A stretch of 64,000 nucleotides of DNA from Nitrospira sp. Lineage in GTDB: Bacteria > Nitrospirota > Nitrospiria > Nitrospirales > Nitrospiraceae. Made by a program: the position numbers and the translations under genes. Below are positions 29,226-37,861 of the stretch, piece after piece. Within the stretch, counting starts at the first letter, position 1. Every line of letters starts with the position of its first letter. The notes below the pieces were generated by a model, which was not told the DNA's origin, ran no database searches, and worked only from the letters and a program-made list of their open reading frames with translations. The stretch covers positions 1,074,015 through 1,138,014 of the forward strand of contig CP092079.1 in NCBI GenBank assembly GCA_022226955.1, read 5' to 3'.

Positions 29226-31274
29226 ATGGCACCATCGCGTTTGACTCATCGTAGCTCGCGTCTCACAAGCCTGAGCCGCGCCACACTCTGCGCAACGCTC
29301 CTGTTCTCCACGCTGGCCGGCTGCCAGATGCTTCCCTCCAAATCGGCCATGCCGGGCATCGCATCGAAAAGCCGGATGTATACATCCGTCGTGGACCGGC
29401 TCGCCGTGGCGGTGCAACCGGACATCGAAAAGCAGCAAGGCTCCCAACAGACTCGTGTCCTCGCTACACATGCCATCGGACGCGATGTGCCGGCGCGGTA
29501 CAAGCGGCGCATTGCCCTCCATACCCTCACCGATCCCTGGGCCGGATTTTCCTCGCTGGAACATCAGGGGCTGCTGATGGCTGACCTGTCCGCGGGCGGC
29601 ATGGACAACGTGCCGGCGCTCCTGGATGTGATGGAGGCCGCCGTCGACCGCACCTCTGAATACTTCAAACCGCTCCCCTTTCCAGGCACAACGATCCAGC
29701 GCGACATCGTCTCCTTCTTGACCGACACGCTGGAAGATGCGGCCATCCAGCGGGAAAGAGCGCTGGCGAATCTCTCCGAGGATGAACGGCGGTTTCTCTT
29801 TAAGCATGTCCGAACCCTGGCCGACCAGTTTGCGCCCCACTCAACCGAGCCGATCCTAGACCGCGCGGCGCACCGCAAACTCGATGCCGAATTCGCCCGG
29901 CTCGTGGATGAACAGCTCGATTATGCCGCGCTCATCGCATCGGCGCAGACCCTGGCGCGGCTGGGCAACGACCGCTTTCTTCAGAACCTCGCCAAGACGT
30001 TTCGACAACAGCCTCCGATTCCGCAGCCGCCCCCCGGCATCACCGGCGACGTGCTCTTCGCGCAACAGACTCGCGCCGGCTTACTCGTCATCGGCGGGCC
30101 GGGCGCCAATACTTACGATTTGGATCGCCGAACACTGCTCGTCATCGACCTCGGCGGAGACGATGCCTATCATGGCATCATCGCGTCGTCCGGCGACATC
30201 GACCACGGCATCGGCATGGTGCTCGACTTGGCCGGCAACGATACCTATACGAGCGACCCGCTCGGACTGGCCACCGGCCGGCTCGGCGTCGGATTGCTCG
30301 CCGATCTGGACGGCGACGACGTCTATCAGCTCGATCAAGGCTCCGGCGGCACCGGCTTCGCCGGCATCGGCATCCTCTTCGACCGCAAGGGCAATGACGT
30401 CTATATGGGAAGCCGGTTCACGCAAGGCGCGGCCTTCGGTGGGCTCGGTCTCCTCATCGATCTGGCCGGGAACGACCGCTACACCAGCCACGCCTTCGCC
30501 ATCGGATTCGGAGGTCCCCTGGGAATGGGCGCGGTCATCGATCATGCCGGCAGCGACGTCTATCAATGCGGCGACAAATATCCCAGTCTGTACCATCAGC
30601 CGAACGCGCCGGCGGCCAAACCAGACGAATCGGCCATGCCGTCTCTCTGCGCCGGCATGGGGAGCGGCGCGGGTCTGGATGGCGGCAATGGCAAAGCGGA
30701 CGCCCAGCTCCCAACCCTGGCCGGCGGACTCGGTTACCTCATCGATCTCGAAGGCCAGGACCACTATCGCAGCGGCGACGTGGCTCAGGGAGCCGGGTAT
30801 TACTTCGGCGTCGGCGTCGTACTCGATCTCGGTGGAGACGACAATCGCGCCGGAGGGCGGGCCACGGTCGGCGCCGCCGACCAGTATGGCGCCGGGCTGT
30901 TTGTGGATGCCCACGGCGCCGACCGCTACGCGCCTTCCGGGCCGGCCCATGCGCTAAGCGCCGCGAGCGGGCGCAGTGTAAGCCTCGTCATTGACGCCAC
31001 AACGACGCCCGATACCTACGACCTCACTCGCAGCGCCGGGCTGGGCGCAGCCGACGGCGAATCCTGGGCGCTCTTCATCGATGAAGGAGGCGCCGACCGC
31101 TATCAAAGACCAGCCGGGTTAGGCTCCGGCACCTCGAACAGCCTCGGCCTCTTCTTCGATCTCGCCGGTCTGGACAGCTATGACGGTCCATCCGAAACTC
31201 CGCCCTCTTCCACATCCGGCCGCGGGAACGAACGGACCATCCGTGGCACCGGTGGCCTGTTCCAAGATCGCTGA
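29226..31274 (+). CDS. lipoprotein with about twelve solenoid-type D-x-x-G-x-D-x-Y repeats
   Basis: This 682-residue protein has a lipobox LAGC (Cys33). Residues about 40-300 are helical and of unknown family. From about 305 to 655 a short unit recurs about twelve times, each with a small-residue strand and then a turn. Examples are VIDLGGDDAYHG, VLDLAGNDTYTS, LADLDGDDVYQL, LFDRKGNDVYMG, LIDLAGNDRYTS, LIDLEGQDHYRS and FFDLAGLDSYDG. Units are about 23-40 residues apart and usually preceded by GxGxL or GVGVV. The pattern suggests a beta-solenoid with acidic, possibly calcium-binding, turns; that is inference. Being lipid-anchored, it probably faces the periplasm or the cell surface. I know of no assigned function. 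Confidence 0.8.
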   Translation: MAPSRLTHRSSRLTSLSRATLCATLLFSTLAGCQMLPSKSAMPGIASKSRMYTSVVDRLAVAVQPDIEKQQGSQQTRVLATHAIGRDVPARYKRRIALHTLTDPWAGFSSLEHQGLLMADLSAGGMDNVPALLDVMEAAVDRTSEYFKPLPFPGTTIQRDIVSFLTDTLEDAAIQRERALANLSEDERRFLFKHVRTLADQFAPHSTEPILDRAAHRKLDAEFARLVDEQLDYAALIASAQTLARLGNDRFLQNLAKTFRQQPPIPQPPPGITGDVLFAQQTRAGLLVIGGPGANTYDLDRRTLLVIDLGGDDAYHGIIASSGDIDHGIGMVLDLAGNDTYTSDPLGLATGRLGVGLLADLDGDDVYQLDQGSGGTGFAGIGILFDRKGNDVYMGSRFTQGAAFGGLGLLIDLAGNDRYTSHAFAIGFGGPLGMGAVIDHAGSDVYQCGDKYPSLYHQPNAPAAKPDESAMPSLCAGMGSGAGLDGGNGKADAQLPTLAGGLGYLIDLEGQDHYRSGDVAQGAGYYFGVGVVLDLGGDDNRAGGRATVGAADQYGAGLFVDAHGADRYAPSGPAHALSAASGRSVSLVIDATTTPDTYDLTRSAGLGAADGESWALFIDEGGADRYQRPAGLGSGTSNSLGLFFDLAGLDSYDGPSETPPSSTSGRGNERTIRGTGGLFQDR

Positions 31275-31406
31275 ATCGGCCACCGCCCGTCCAGCCGCGC
31301 CGCATCCCTTTCTGCCCTTGACTTGCCCGATCCTGGACCTATCTCTCTTCCTACGCGTTCACTCACCGTGTCTCTTCTCAGGGATGAGAGAGAGAAAGGA
31401 CTCATT

Positions 31407-33803
31407 ATGAACAGCGAGAACAAAGTGTTGACCCTCCCCGTACTGCCGATCAAGCGGACTGTCTTATTCCCCGGCGTCATGATGCCGCTAACCATCGGTC
31501 GCGAGCGCTCGATGGCCGCCGTGCAAGCCGCCATGAAGACAGAAGAAAAAATGATCCTGGTCGTGGCGCAGCGCGACTCGCAGACCGAAACGCCGGGCCT
31601 GAGCGACCTCTATACGATCGGCACGAAAGCCATCATTAAGCAGATCGGCCAATCCTCGGAAGGCGCCATTCACGCGTTTGTCCAAGGCGTGGACCGCGTG
31701 GCGATCATCGAGGAAACCCAATCGGCCCCCTATGCGATCGCGCGGGTTCGGTCGCTGGACCGCCCGTCGGAAACCGGCACGGAAGTGCAGGCCATGCATC
31801 GGGCCATTCAGGAGCTGGTGACGGAACTGCCGCGCGTCATCCAAGCCCCCGGCATGCAAGAGGCCAGCGAAGCCTTAAGCCATGAGGACGATCCGGTGGC
31901 GCTCGCGTATCGCCTGGCCTCGTTGGTCAATCTCAGCGTGGCGGAAGAGCAAAAGCTGCTCGAAAGCACCGCGACACTGGAGCTCTTGCGCGCCCTCTAT
32001 GTGGCCTTGTCCAAGGAGATTCAAATTCTCCAACTCCGCGACAAGATCACGAGCGATGCGCAGGCGAAGATCGGCAAGAACCAGCGTGAGTACATGCTGC
32101 GCGAGCAATTGAAGACGATCCAGCAGGAATTGGGCGAAGGCGACAACGACGACAACGACCTCGCGCTTCTCAAGAAGAAGGTCGCGGAAACGGACTTGCC
32201 CGATGCGGTGCGGAAGGAAGCCGAGCGCGAGCTTGGACGGCTGGCCAAAGTGCCGCCGTCTTCAGCCGAGCATCAGGTGCTCCGCACGTATCTAGAGCTG
32301 GTGCTCGAACTGCCTTGGAAGAAGGCGTCGGAAGATCAGCTCGACCTGGCCAACGTCCGGCAGGTGCTGGAAGCGGATCACTATGGCATCAAGGAAGTCA
32401 AAGACCGGATCGTGGAGCATCTCGCGGTCCTGAAATTGAATCCGACCGCCAAGGCGCCCATCCTCTGCTTAGTCGGCCCTCCGGGTGTCGGCAAGACGAG
32501 CTTGGGGCAATCGGTCGCCAAGGCTATGGGACGGACGTTCGAGCGGCTCAGCCTGGGCGGCGTCCATGATGAAGCCGAGTTGCGCGGCCATCGCCGCACG
32601 TATGTCGGGGCGTTGCCGGGGCACATCATTCAAGCCGTGCGGCGGGCCGGGGTGAATAATCCCGTGCTCCTGCTCGATGAAATCGACAAGATGGGGCGCG
32701 ACTTCCGCGGCGATCCCGCGGCAGCCCTGTTGGAGATTCTTGATCCGGCGCAGAACCACACGTTCCGCGACCACTATCTGGATCTCCCCTTCGATTTGTC
32801 GAAGGTGTTCTTCATCACGACGGCCAATACGCTGGACACGATCAGCCAGCCGCTGTTGGACCGGATGGAAATCATCCGGCTGCAAGGCTACAGCGAACAC
32901 GAGAAGGCGGAAATCGCCGCTCGCTATCTCTGGCCGAGACGCTTGAAGGAAGCAGGATTGAATGCCGAGCAGGCCTTGTTGCCCGACGACGTGTTGAACC
33001 TCGTCATCGGCCGGTACACCCGGGAAGCCGGTGTGCGCCAGCTGGAGCGGATGCTCGGACGATTGACGAGAAAGGTGGCGCTGGCGTTCGCCGAACTTCC
33101 GGAAGGCCAGGAGCGGCAGCCGGTGACCATTCGCCAAGAGATGCTGGACGAATGGCTTGGCTCAGAACGGTTCATGCCGGAAGAGGCCAGAAAGAATCTG
33201 CCTCCCGGTGTGGCGACCGGATTGGCCTGGACACCGGCCGGCGGCGACGTGCTGTACATCGAGACGACGTTGCTACCCGGCAGCCATGAGCTGACCTTGA
33301 CCGGACAGCTCGGCGACGTGATGCAGGAGTCCGCCAGAGCGGCGCGGAGTTATCTCTGGTCGCATGCCGAAAGCATGGGGCTCGATATCTCCAAGTTCAA
33401 ACGCAATGGCGTCCACATCCACGTGCCGTCCGGAGCGATTCCGAAAGACGGCCCGTCAGCCGGCATCACAATGGCCACGGCGCTCGCCTCGTCCTACGTG
33501 GGCAAAGCGGTCCGGAGCGATACGGCCATGACGGGAGAGATCAGCTTGAGTGGCTTGGTGCTGCCGGTCGGCGGCATCAAGGAGAAAGTGCTGGCGGCCC
33601 ATCGCGCGGGCATCAGGCGGATCATTCTGCCGAAGGCCAACGAGAAGGACCTGAAGGAAATCCCGCAGGAAGTCCGCGACGAGCTCACCGTCATTCCGGT
33701 GGAGCGGATCGAAGAAGTCCTGCCGGCGGCCTTCAATCAGGATCTCCCCACAGCCTCCGCGGCTGAACGGGATGAACCGCTCGCTACTTCGACCCTCTCG
33801 TAA
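31407..33803 (+). CDS. lon: ATP-dependent serine protease Lon
   Basis: This 798-residue Lon degrades misfolded and regulatory proteins in the cytoplasm, including many antitoxins. An N-terminal substrate-binding domain begins LPVLPIKRTVLFPGVMMPLT. The AAA+ module has Walker A GPPGVGKTSLG and Walker B VLLLDEIDKM. The protease domain has the Ser in PKDGPSAGITM (Ser684) and the paired Lys in GGIKEKVLAAHRAG (about 725-727). The ATG at 31407 with AAGGA upstream is preferred to an upstream TTG that would add 28 unrelated residues. Toxin-antitoxin genes start right after it, but are unlikely to share its transcript because of the hairpin at 33816. Confidence 0.95.
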   Translation: MNSENKVLTLPVLPIKRTVLFPGVMMPLTIGRERSMAAVQAAMKTEEKMILVVAQRDSQTETPGLSDLYTIGTKAIIKQIGQSSEGAIHAFVQGVDRVAIIEETQSAPYAIARVRSLDRPSETGTEVQAMHRAIQELVTELPRVIQAPGMQEASEALSHEDDPVALAYRLASLVNLSVAEEQKLLESTATLELLRALYVALSKEIQILQLRDKITSDAQAKIGKNQREYMLREQLKTIQQELGEGDNDDNDLALLKKKVAETDLPDAVRKEAERELGRLAKVPPSSAEHQVLRTYLELVLELPWKKASEDQLDLANVRQVLEADHYGIKEVKDRIVEHLAVLKLNPTAKAPILCLVGPPGVGKTSLGQSVAKAMGRTFERLSLGGVHDEAELRGHRRTYVGALPGHIIQAVRRAGVNNPVLLLDEIDKMGRDFRGDPAAALLEILDPAQNHTFRDHYLDLPFDLSKVFFITTANTLDTISQPLLDRMEIIRLQGYSEHEKAEIAARYLWPRRLKEAGLNAEQALLPDDVLNLVIGRYTREAGVRQLERMLGRLTRKVALAFAELPEGQERQPVTIRQEMLDEWLGSERFMPEEARKNLPPGVATGLAWTPAGGDVLYIETTLLPGSHELTLTGQLGDVMQESARAARSYLWSHAESMGLDISKFKRNGVHIHVPSGAIPKDGPSAGITMATALASSYVGKAVRSDTAMTGEISLSGLVLPVGGIKEKVLAAHRAGIRRIILPKANEKDLKEIPQEVRDELTVIPVERIEEVLPAAFNQDLPTASAAERDEPLATSTLS

Positions 33804-33815
33804 CGGTACAATCTT

Positions 33816-33841
33816 CCCGGCCCCGGGGTGACCCGGGGCCG
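33816..33841. terminator. strong G+C hairpin after lon
   Basis: CCGGCCCCGGG (33816-33826) and CCCGGGGCCGG (33831-33841) form a perfect 11-bp stem with a GTGA loop, 13 bases after the lon stop. There is no T-run on the plus strand, so it may terminate poorly on its own, or act as a 3'-end stabiliser. Confidence 0.5.
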
Positions 33842-33891
33842 GACTCAAGGCTCACCATTGACAGATATCTCATAGCGAGATAATCTTCACT

Positions 33892-34179
33892 GTGCACATC
33901 ATTACGCGAAAACGCCTCGAAGACTTCGCGCAAGCTCATCCGGACGCGCGAGTGGCGTTGCAGCACTGGTTCACGATTGTGCGTAAGACCGACTATGCAT
34001 CCTTCGTCGACCTGCGGAGAACGTTTCCTTCGGCTGATCAGGTAGACAGGTTTGCGGTCTTCAACATCGGAGGAAACAAATTCAGGCTCATCGCAGCCTT
34101 TCATTACAATCGGAAGAAATTGTACATCCGACACATCCTGACGCACGCAGAATACGACCGGGACATCTGGAGGACCTGA
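33892..34179 (+). CDS. higB: HigB-type mRNA interferase toxin
   Basis: This 95-residue protein starts at GTG and reads MHIITRKRLEDFAQAHPDAR. The family's ending FRLIAAFHYNRKKLYIRHIL and THAEYDRDIW is fully conserved. HigB-type toxins of this family (HigB_toxin, RelE-like fold) cut mRNA on translating ribosomes. The toxin gene precedes its antitoxin gene, the usual order for hig. Three bases separate the two reading frames. Confidence 0.88.
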   Translation: MHIITRKRLEDFAQAHPDARVALQHWFTIVRKTDYASFVDLRRTFPSADQVDRFAVFNIGGNKFRLIAAFHYNRKKLYIRHILTHAEYDRDIWRT

Positions 34180-34182
34180 CCG

Positions 34183-34650
34183 ATGCTCGCCAAGTACATT
34201 CAAGAGGCCAATACCGACTACCGCCGCATCCGGCAGCGGATTCCACTTGGGCCATTGCGAACGGAAGCCGAATACACCCGCGCAGTAACCGTTCTTGATG
34301 AAATCGTGGATGAAATCGGCGGGCAAGAAACCCATCCTCTCGCAGACCTAGCCGAGACGCTCGGCCTCTTTATCGAATCCTACGAAGATGCGCACATTCC
34401 GTTCTCAGACTCATCCGCTCCTGAGATCCTCCGCACCTTGATGGATGAACATGGGCTCAGCCAATCGGACCTGCCTGAGATCGGCAGCCAGGGCGTCCTG
34501 TCGGAAATTCTTTCTGGAAAGCGTGATCTGAACGTCCGTCAAATTACTCAACTGGCCGCACGTTTCGATGTCTCACCCACACTCTTCATACCCATCGTCA
34601 AAAAACCGGCCAGACGCCGCACTTCGAAAACAAGAAAAACAAACGCGTGA
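34183..34650 (+). CDS. higA: HigA-type helix-turn-helix antitoxin
   Basis: This 155-residue protein has an N-terminal helical part with HPLADLAETLGLFIESYED, then an Xre-type helix-turn-helix: LRTLMDEHGLSQSDLPEIG, SQGVLSEILSGKRDLN and ITQLAARFDVSPTLF. It would bind HigB and repress the operon. The basic C-terminal tail (KKPARRRTSKTRKTN) may add DNA contact. An antitoxin longer than 100 residues with this LADLAETLG region is typical of the group paired with HigB_toxin proteins. Confidence 0.88.
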   Translation: MLAKYIQEANTDYRRIRQRIPLGPLRTEAEYTRAVTVLDEIVDEIGGQETHPLADLAETLGLFIESYEDAHIPFSDSSAPEILRTLMDEHGLSQSDLPEIGSQGVLSEILSGKRDLNVRQITQLAARFDVSPTLFIPIVKKPARRRTSKTRKTNA

Positions 34651-34735
34651 TAGCACGCCAGTAAAAATTGAATCTTGTGGTGCTGCGACCTCATCACCAA
34701 CACACCTGCCTGAGCCGGCATCCCCACAGCACAGC

Positions 34736-35479
34736 TCATTCACCCAGCAACGTTTTGAGCTGCGGCTCCATCCGGTCGGCCCAGACTTGATAGCCCTGTT
34801 CGTTTGGATGCAAGAGATCCGGCATGAGATCCCGTTTCAATCGTCCATCATGATTAAGAAACACCTGACTGAGATCGAGATAGAACACATGCCGGCCATC
34901 GGCGAATCCATGCAAGCGATCATTGATTCTGCTGTTCACAAGCCGAAGCGAATCGGCGGCGGTGGCGCTTCGTGGAAAGATCCCGAGAAGAAGAATTTTG
35001 ATTCCAGAAAGTTTCGCCCGCAAGAGCGTCACAATTGCCTGCACGCCAGCAGCCGTCTCTTCTGGCGGGTCATTCCTGCTTCCTGAATTATTCGTCCCGA
35101 TCATGATCACGGCTACCTTGGGATGGATACCATCAATCTCGCCATGCTCCAGTCTCCATAAGACCTGTTCCGTCCGGTCACTGTTGAATCCCAGATTCAC
35201 CGCCCGGCGATACGCGTAATAGCGCTCCCACACCCGCCGCCCCTCATCGTTCCACCCCTGCGTAATGGAATCGCCGATCATGAGCAGATCGACAGCCCCC
35301 TGGCGCACGCGCGCTACAACCTGTTCATGTTGCGACATCCACCAATCAGCCGTCTGCGGCGCTGGGACAATAGCGGGAACGTCACGATCAAGAGCAAGGC
35401 TGGTTGCGGCCGGAACGATCGGCAAGCAGAGAGCAAGAAGCAGAACAGCAGCGAGAAGTGATCGGCTTCGGGACATCAT
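34736..35479 (-). CDS. secreted SGNH/GDSL-type hydrolase
   Basis: The start at 35477-35479 gives a 247-residue protein with a signal peptide ending AATSLA-LDRD. The SGNH blocks are in order: IGDSITQGW (nucleophile Ser), a Gly in NLGFNSD, IGTNNSG (Asn), and DLLHPNEQGY near the C-terminus (Asp and His). The pattern resembles the platelet-activating-factor acetylhydrolase beta/gamma-like group, so a carbohydrate or lipid ester, possibly an acetyl group on cell-envelope sugars, is likely. The frame is open for another 20 codons upstream, but no ribosome-binding site supports a longer form. Confidence 0.8.
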   Translation of the reverse strand: MMSRSRSLLAAVLLLALCLPIVPAATSLALDRDVPAIVPAPQTADWWMSQHEQVVARVRQGAVDLLMIGDSITQGWNDEGRRVWERYYAYRRAVNLGFNSDRTEQVLWRLEHGEIDGIHPKVAVIMIGTNNSGSRNDPPEETAAGVQAIVTLLRAKLSGIKILLLGIFPRSATAADSLRLVNSRINDRLHGFADGRHVFYLDLSQVFLNHDGRLKRDLMPDLLHPNEQGYQVWADRMEPQLKTLLGE

Positions 35480-35532
35480 GGAAGGCAACTGTACCAGATT
35501 GCAATTCATCAGCCATTCGACGAGGGAATGCC

Positions 35533-35919
35533 CTACCACTGCACCCGAACTGGATATTGGGCAATCAAAGGGTCTGGTGTCAGCAGGGTGCAGTCATGTT
35601 CAATGGCCTGACAGATGAGCATCCGGTCAAACGGGTCTCGGTGCAATGCCGGAAGTTTGTGAAGGTGGAGGACCGCCCGTTCATCGAGCGGAAGGACCGC
35701 AATCCCATGTCGTTCCCGCTGCTCAATGACGAAACGCTCAACCGCTTTCGGCAGAGGCAGCTTCCCAAGAGAATGCTTCACGGAAATCTCCCAGACGGAC
35801 ACTGCGCTCAGGAGCACCTCGTTGGCGGGATTCGCAAAAATCTCCTCCGCAGTCGGAGATAACTCTTTCGCCCCAGCAATGATCCACAAAAAGGTGCAGG
35901 TATCGAGAAGGCACTTCAC
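35533..35919 (-). CDS. vapC: PIN-domain toxin, VapC type
   Basis: This 128-residue PIN-domain ribonuclease has the acidic metal-binding residues in order: Asp6 in LLDTCT, Glu in AVSVWEISVK, and the pair in HRDPFDRMLICQA. A last Asp lies in LLTPDPLI. VapC toxins cut tRNA or rRNA. It overlaps its antitoxin gene by 4 bases, so it is translationally coupled. The DPFDRML form is typical of the subgroup paired with Phd/YefM-like antitoxins. Confidence 0.88.
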   Translation of the reverse strand: MKCLLDTCTFLWIIAGAKELSPTAEEIFANPANEVLLSAVSVWEISVKHSLGKLPLPKAVERFVIEQRERHGIAVLPLDERAVLHLHKLPALHRDPFDRMLICQAIEHDCTLLTPDPLIAQYPVRVQW

Positions 35920-36161
35920 CCGCGCGTGCCTTCAATGGCATCGAGCAGATCATCAGGCAACGGCTCGAAAAAAGATGGTGGAACAGAGAAGCGGCCTTTC
36001 GCAAGACCAATGGGGCGAGGTTCAATCGGACGCACCGGCAAGGCCGTAATCTCCGCAATAGGATGATTGCGATTACACAACACGATCCGTTCCCCACCCT
36101 TCAGTTTCGCCAGGTACTTGGATAGGTGCGTCTTCGCTTCATGGATATTCAACTTAATCAT
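35916..36161 (-). CDS. Phd/YefM-type antitoxin
   Basis: This 81-residue protein begins MIKLNIHEAKTHLSKYLAKL and has GGERIVLCNRNHPIAEITAL, the Phd/YefM N-terminal DNA-binding fold. The rest is the toxin-binding tail with PPSFFEPLPDDLLDAIEG. It is the antitoxin for the overlapping PIN toxin and would autorepress the pair. Its gene comes first, as usual for vapBC. Confidence 0.88.
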   Translation of the reverse strand: MIKLNIHEAKTHLSKYLAKLKGGERIVLCNRNHPIAEITALPVRPIEPRPIGLAKGRFSVPPSFFEPLPDDLLDAIEGTRG

Positions 36162-36332
36162 AACGCCAAAATAAACTAGGAATCGAACTAAATCAAGAGG
36201 ATGGAGCTGTCTGGCGTTGATGCATCTGTAATTGAGGGAGGAACACCGGCAAGAAAGATTACGAGCATGACGAGAAAGTAGCCAAAACGGCTGAGGAGAG
36301 CCTATTAGGAGATCAACGAGTGCTCGCGCTAA

Positions 36333-36352
36333 TCTAGAAAAGGCTTTCTAGA
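36333..36352. repeat. 8-bp inverted repeat downstream of the zinc-ribbon gene
   Basis: TCTAGAAA (36333-36340) and TTTCTAGA (36345-36352) pair perfectly around AGGC. It lies 28 bases after the zinc-ribbon gene's stop (minus strand). No long T-run follows, so terminator function is only possible. Confidence 0.3.
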
Positions 36353-36379
36353 CCACCACTGAAGAAGATCACGCAGAGA

Positions 36380-36598
36380 TCAGTCAGGCCGGTTCCGCTG
36401 ATACCGGAGCGTATAGTGTCCACATTTCATGCACACGACTTGGAATGGCGGGAGGGAGAGATCGTAGCGTTTGTGGATATTGCCGGGCGGCACCGTCGAA
36501 TCGGGGTAGCCTTGATTGAACTTCGTGTCGAGCGGCCTTCCACACTGGCCATTCGCACAGTTCACAGTTTCTGAAGCGATAGGAGAATTTGTAGTCAT
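36380..36598 (-). CDS. small zinc-ribbon-like protein, intact copy
   Basis: This 72-residue protein has CANGQCGRPLD near residue 14 and CMKCGHYTLRY near residue 56, two cysteine pairs spaced as in a zinc ribbon. Between them lies NQGYPDSTVPPGNIHKRYDL. It is probably cytoplasmic and may bind nucleic acid or protein. A shifted, overlapping reading frame (36384-36620) has no such motif. A decayed copy lies at 17577-17795, and conservation of the reading frame up to that copy's stop supports this being the real frame. The ribosome-binding site is weak. Confidence 0.65.
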   Translation of the reverse strand: MTTNSPIASETVNCANGQCGRPLDTKFNQGYPDSTVPPGNIHKRYDLSLPPFQVVCMKCGHYTLRYQRNRPD

Positions 36599-36690
36599 GA
36601 GCGCACCATAGCACGGTCACTGAGCCAAGTGTAAGAGGTGCTGGTTTCTAGGGGTGTCACCATTGAGCAGGCGTTGATGCGAAGCGTCAG
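36395..36690. repeat. dispersed repeat, copy B
   Basis: This copy matches 17590-17888 in the same orientation and includes the intact zinc-ribbon gene and about 90 bases upstream. It is the copy with the open reading frame. Confidence 0.8.
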
Positions 36691-36921
36691 AAAGGCGAAA
36701 TGGTGCCTGACATAATATTGTTCTTGATGTCGGACCAATGTTCCACCAGCCAATCTCTGTTGAGCGTATTGAGGTCGCGAAGCGAGAGGATTTATCTTCA
36801 CCGATTGGCTCCCCTCTCAATAAATTCCGACTACTCAGGGCATCCACTTTAATCCCGCAATATTCAGGCTAAGACAAGGCGTTAGATAATATACGACGTT
36901 GAACCATCACGGCTTGCCTCG
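36691..36921. other. non-coding stretch between repeat copy B and the broken peptidase gene
   Basis: No supportable gene. A short attC-like motif near 36881 was examined and rejected. The A+T content rises towards 36900. Confidence 0.4.
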
Positions 36922-37810
36922 TTAATGAAGGGGCGTCGGGTTGGAACTGCGTTGGCGGGCCGCCTCAAAGGCATCAAGAAGTTGCTGTGTCGCATCACTT
37001 CGCTCAATGAGATTGTTTGTCCTCAGAATGCGCCATGCCAGGTTGGGATGCGAGTAACCGTTGTCGAAAAACACGCCCGGCACACCCAGGGCAAACGCAC
37101 CGAACTCGTCGAGCGTCCTATATGCCTGCATATTCCAGCTCAGCTTCGCCAATTCGTTAACCACTAAGTTCGCCTCGATAGAAGCATTGTTCGCGGGTGT
37201 CTGTCGTGAATACCGTTGAAGCAAAGCCGCAGCAAACTCGTCGGGCGTCCTCTTCGTTTGCCTTAGCCTTGCTTGGGGCGACGTTCAGTTGCGACAGTCG
37301 CCCGTTCTCAAAGGCAGCCGCTGGAGTTCCCTTCGAGATGTGCCCCGCTTCATGCAGCAGGACGAAGGTCAAAAAGTAGTTACGGTCCAGCGTCATTCGA
37401 CCAGGACCAAGAGAGTTGTTTATCACCCAGGTCGCCAACGTAGCGGGATTCACGAAAATACATCGGCATCCTTTCGGAACTGCAGCGGGCGTCGATGCGT
37501 TCCCCTCCCCGGTCGCCACTAAGTAAACTGGTACGGCGTTTATGGCTACGGATTGATTGGTAGATTCTAGCCACGAGGCAGCCAAACGAATCTCCGTATC
37601 CACAAGAAGTCGGTTGGTGCGCTCAACTGCAGTAGCCACCATCGCTTGATCAAGATCGGTATGACGCAAACCTCGCTCTATGACGACATCGGTTTGACCA
37701 CTACCGATAGTTGCCCAGCCTGCAACCAAAAGCCAGCAAGCCGGGAGGAGCCAGTACGGCGAACGCACCCTCCACTGCAACCTATGAGGCTTGAGATGAA
37801 CGAGGGTCAT
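36922..37810 (-). pseudogene. frameshifted membrane-anchored zinc metallopeptidase
   Basis: Two overlapping minus-strand frames form one gene. The first (from 37810) has a membrane or signal segment (residues about 18-35) and LLHEAGHISKG, an HExxH zinc site, but its frame decays after NEED. The second frame picks up at once with TPDEFAAALLQRYSRQ, which matches the downstream Glu-Phe-Ala segment expected in such peptidases, and runs to 36922. The shift lies at about 37240-37250. One extra base (or two lost) explains it. A sequencing error is possible. The joined product would be about 295 residues and exported. Confidence 0.65.
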
Positions 37811-37861
37811 TGCCCATAATACCCGTCAGTGAGGACATCAGCAATATTAGGAAACAGCATA

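Noticed and set aside
29884-30957. Long open frames overlapping the solenoid lipoprotein gene on both strands.
   Set aside because: The repeat-rich coding sequence leaves other frames open. Their translations are low-complexity, and the lipoprotein frame has the lipobox and periodic motif.
30140-31190. Regularly spaced repeats that could be read as a CRISPR-like or minisatellite array.
   Set aside because: The similarity is at protein level with divergent DNA, lies in one open frame, and has no constant repeat or spacer pattern.
36871-36893. An attC-like motif (ACAAGGCGTTAGAT) suggesting an integron recombination site.
   Set aside because: No complementary partner site at a suitable distance, no palindromic core and no integrase gene in the window.
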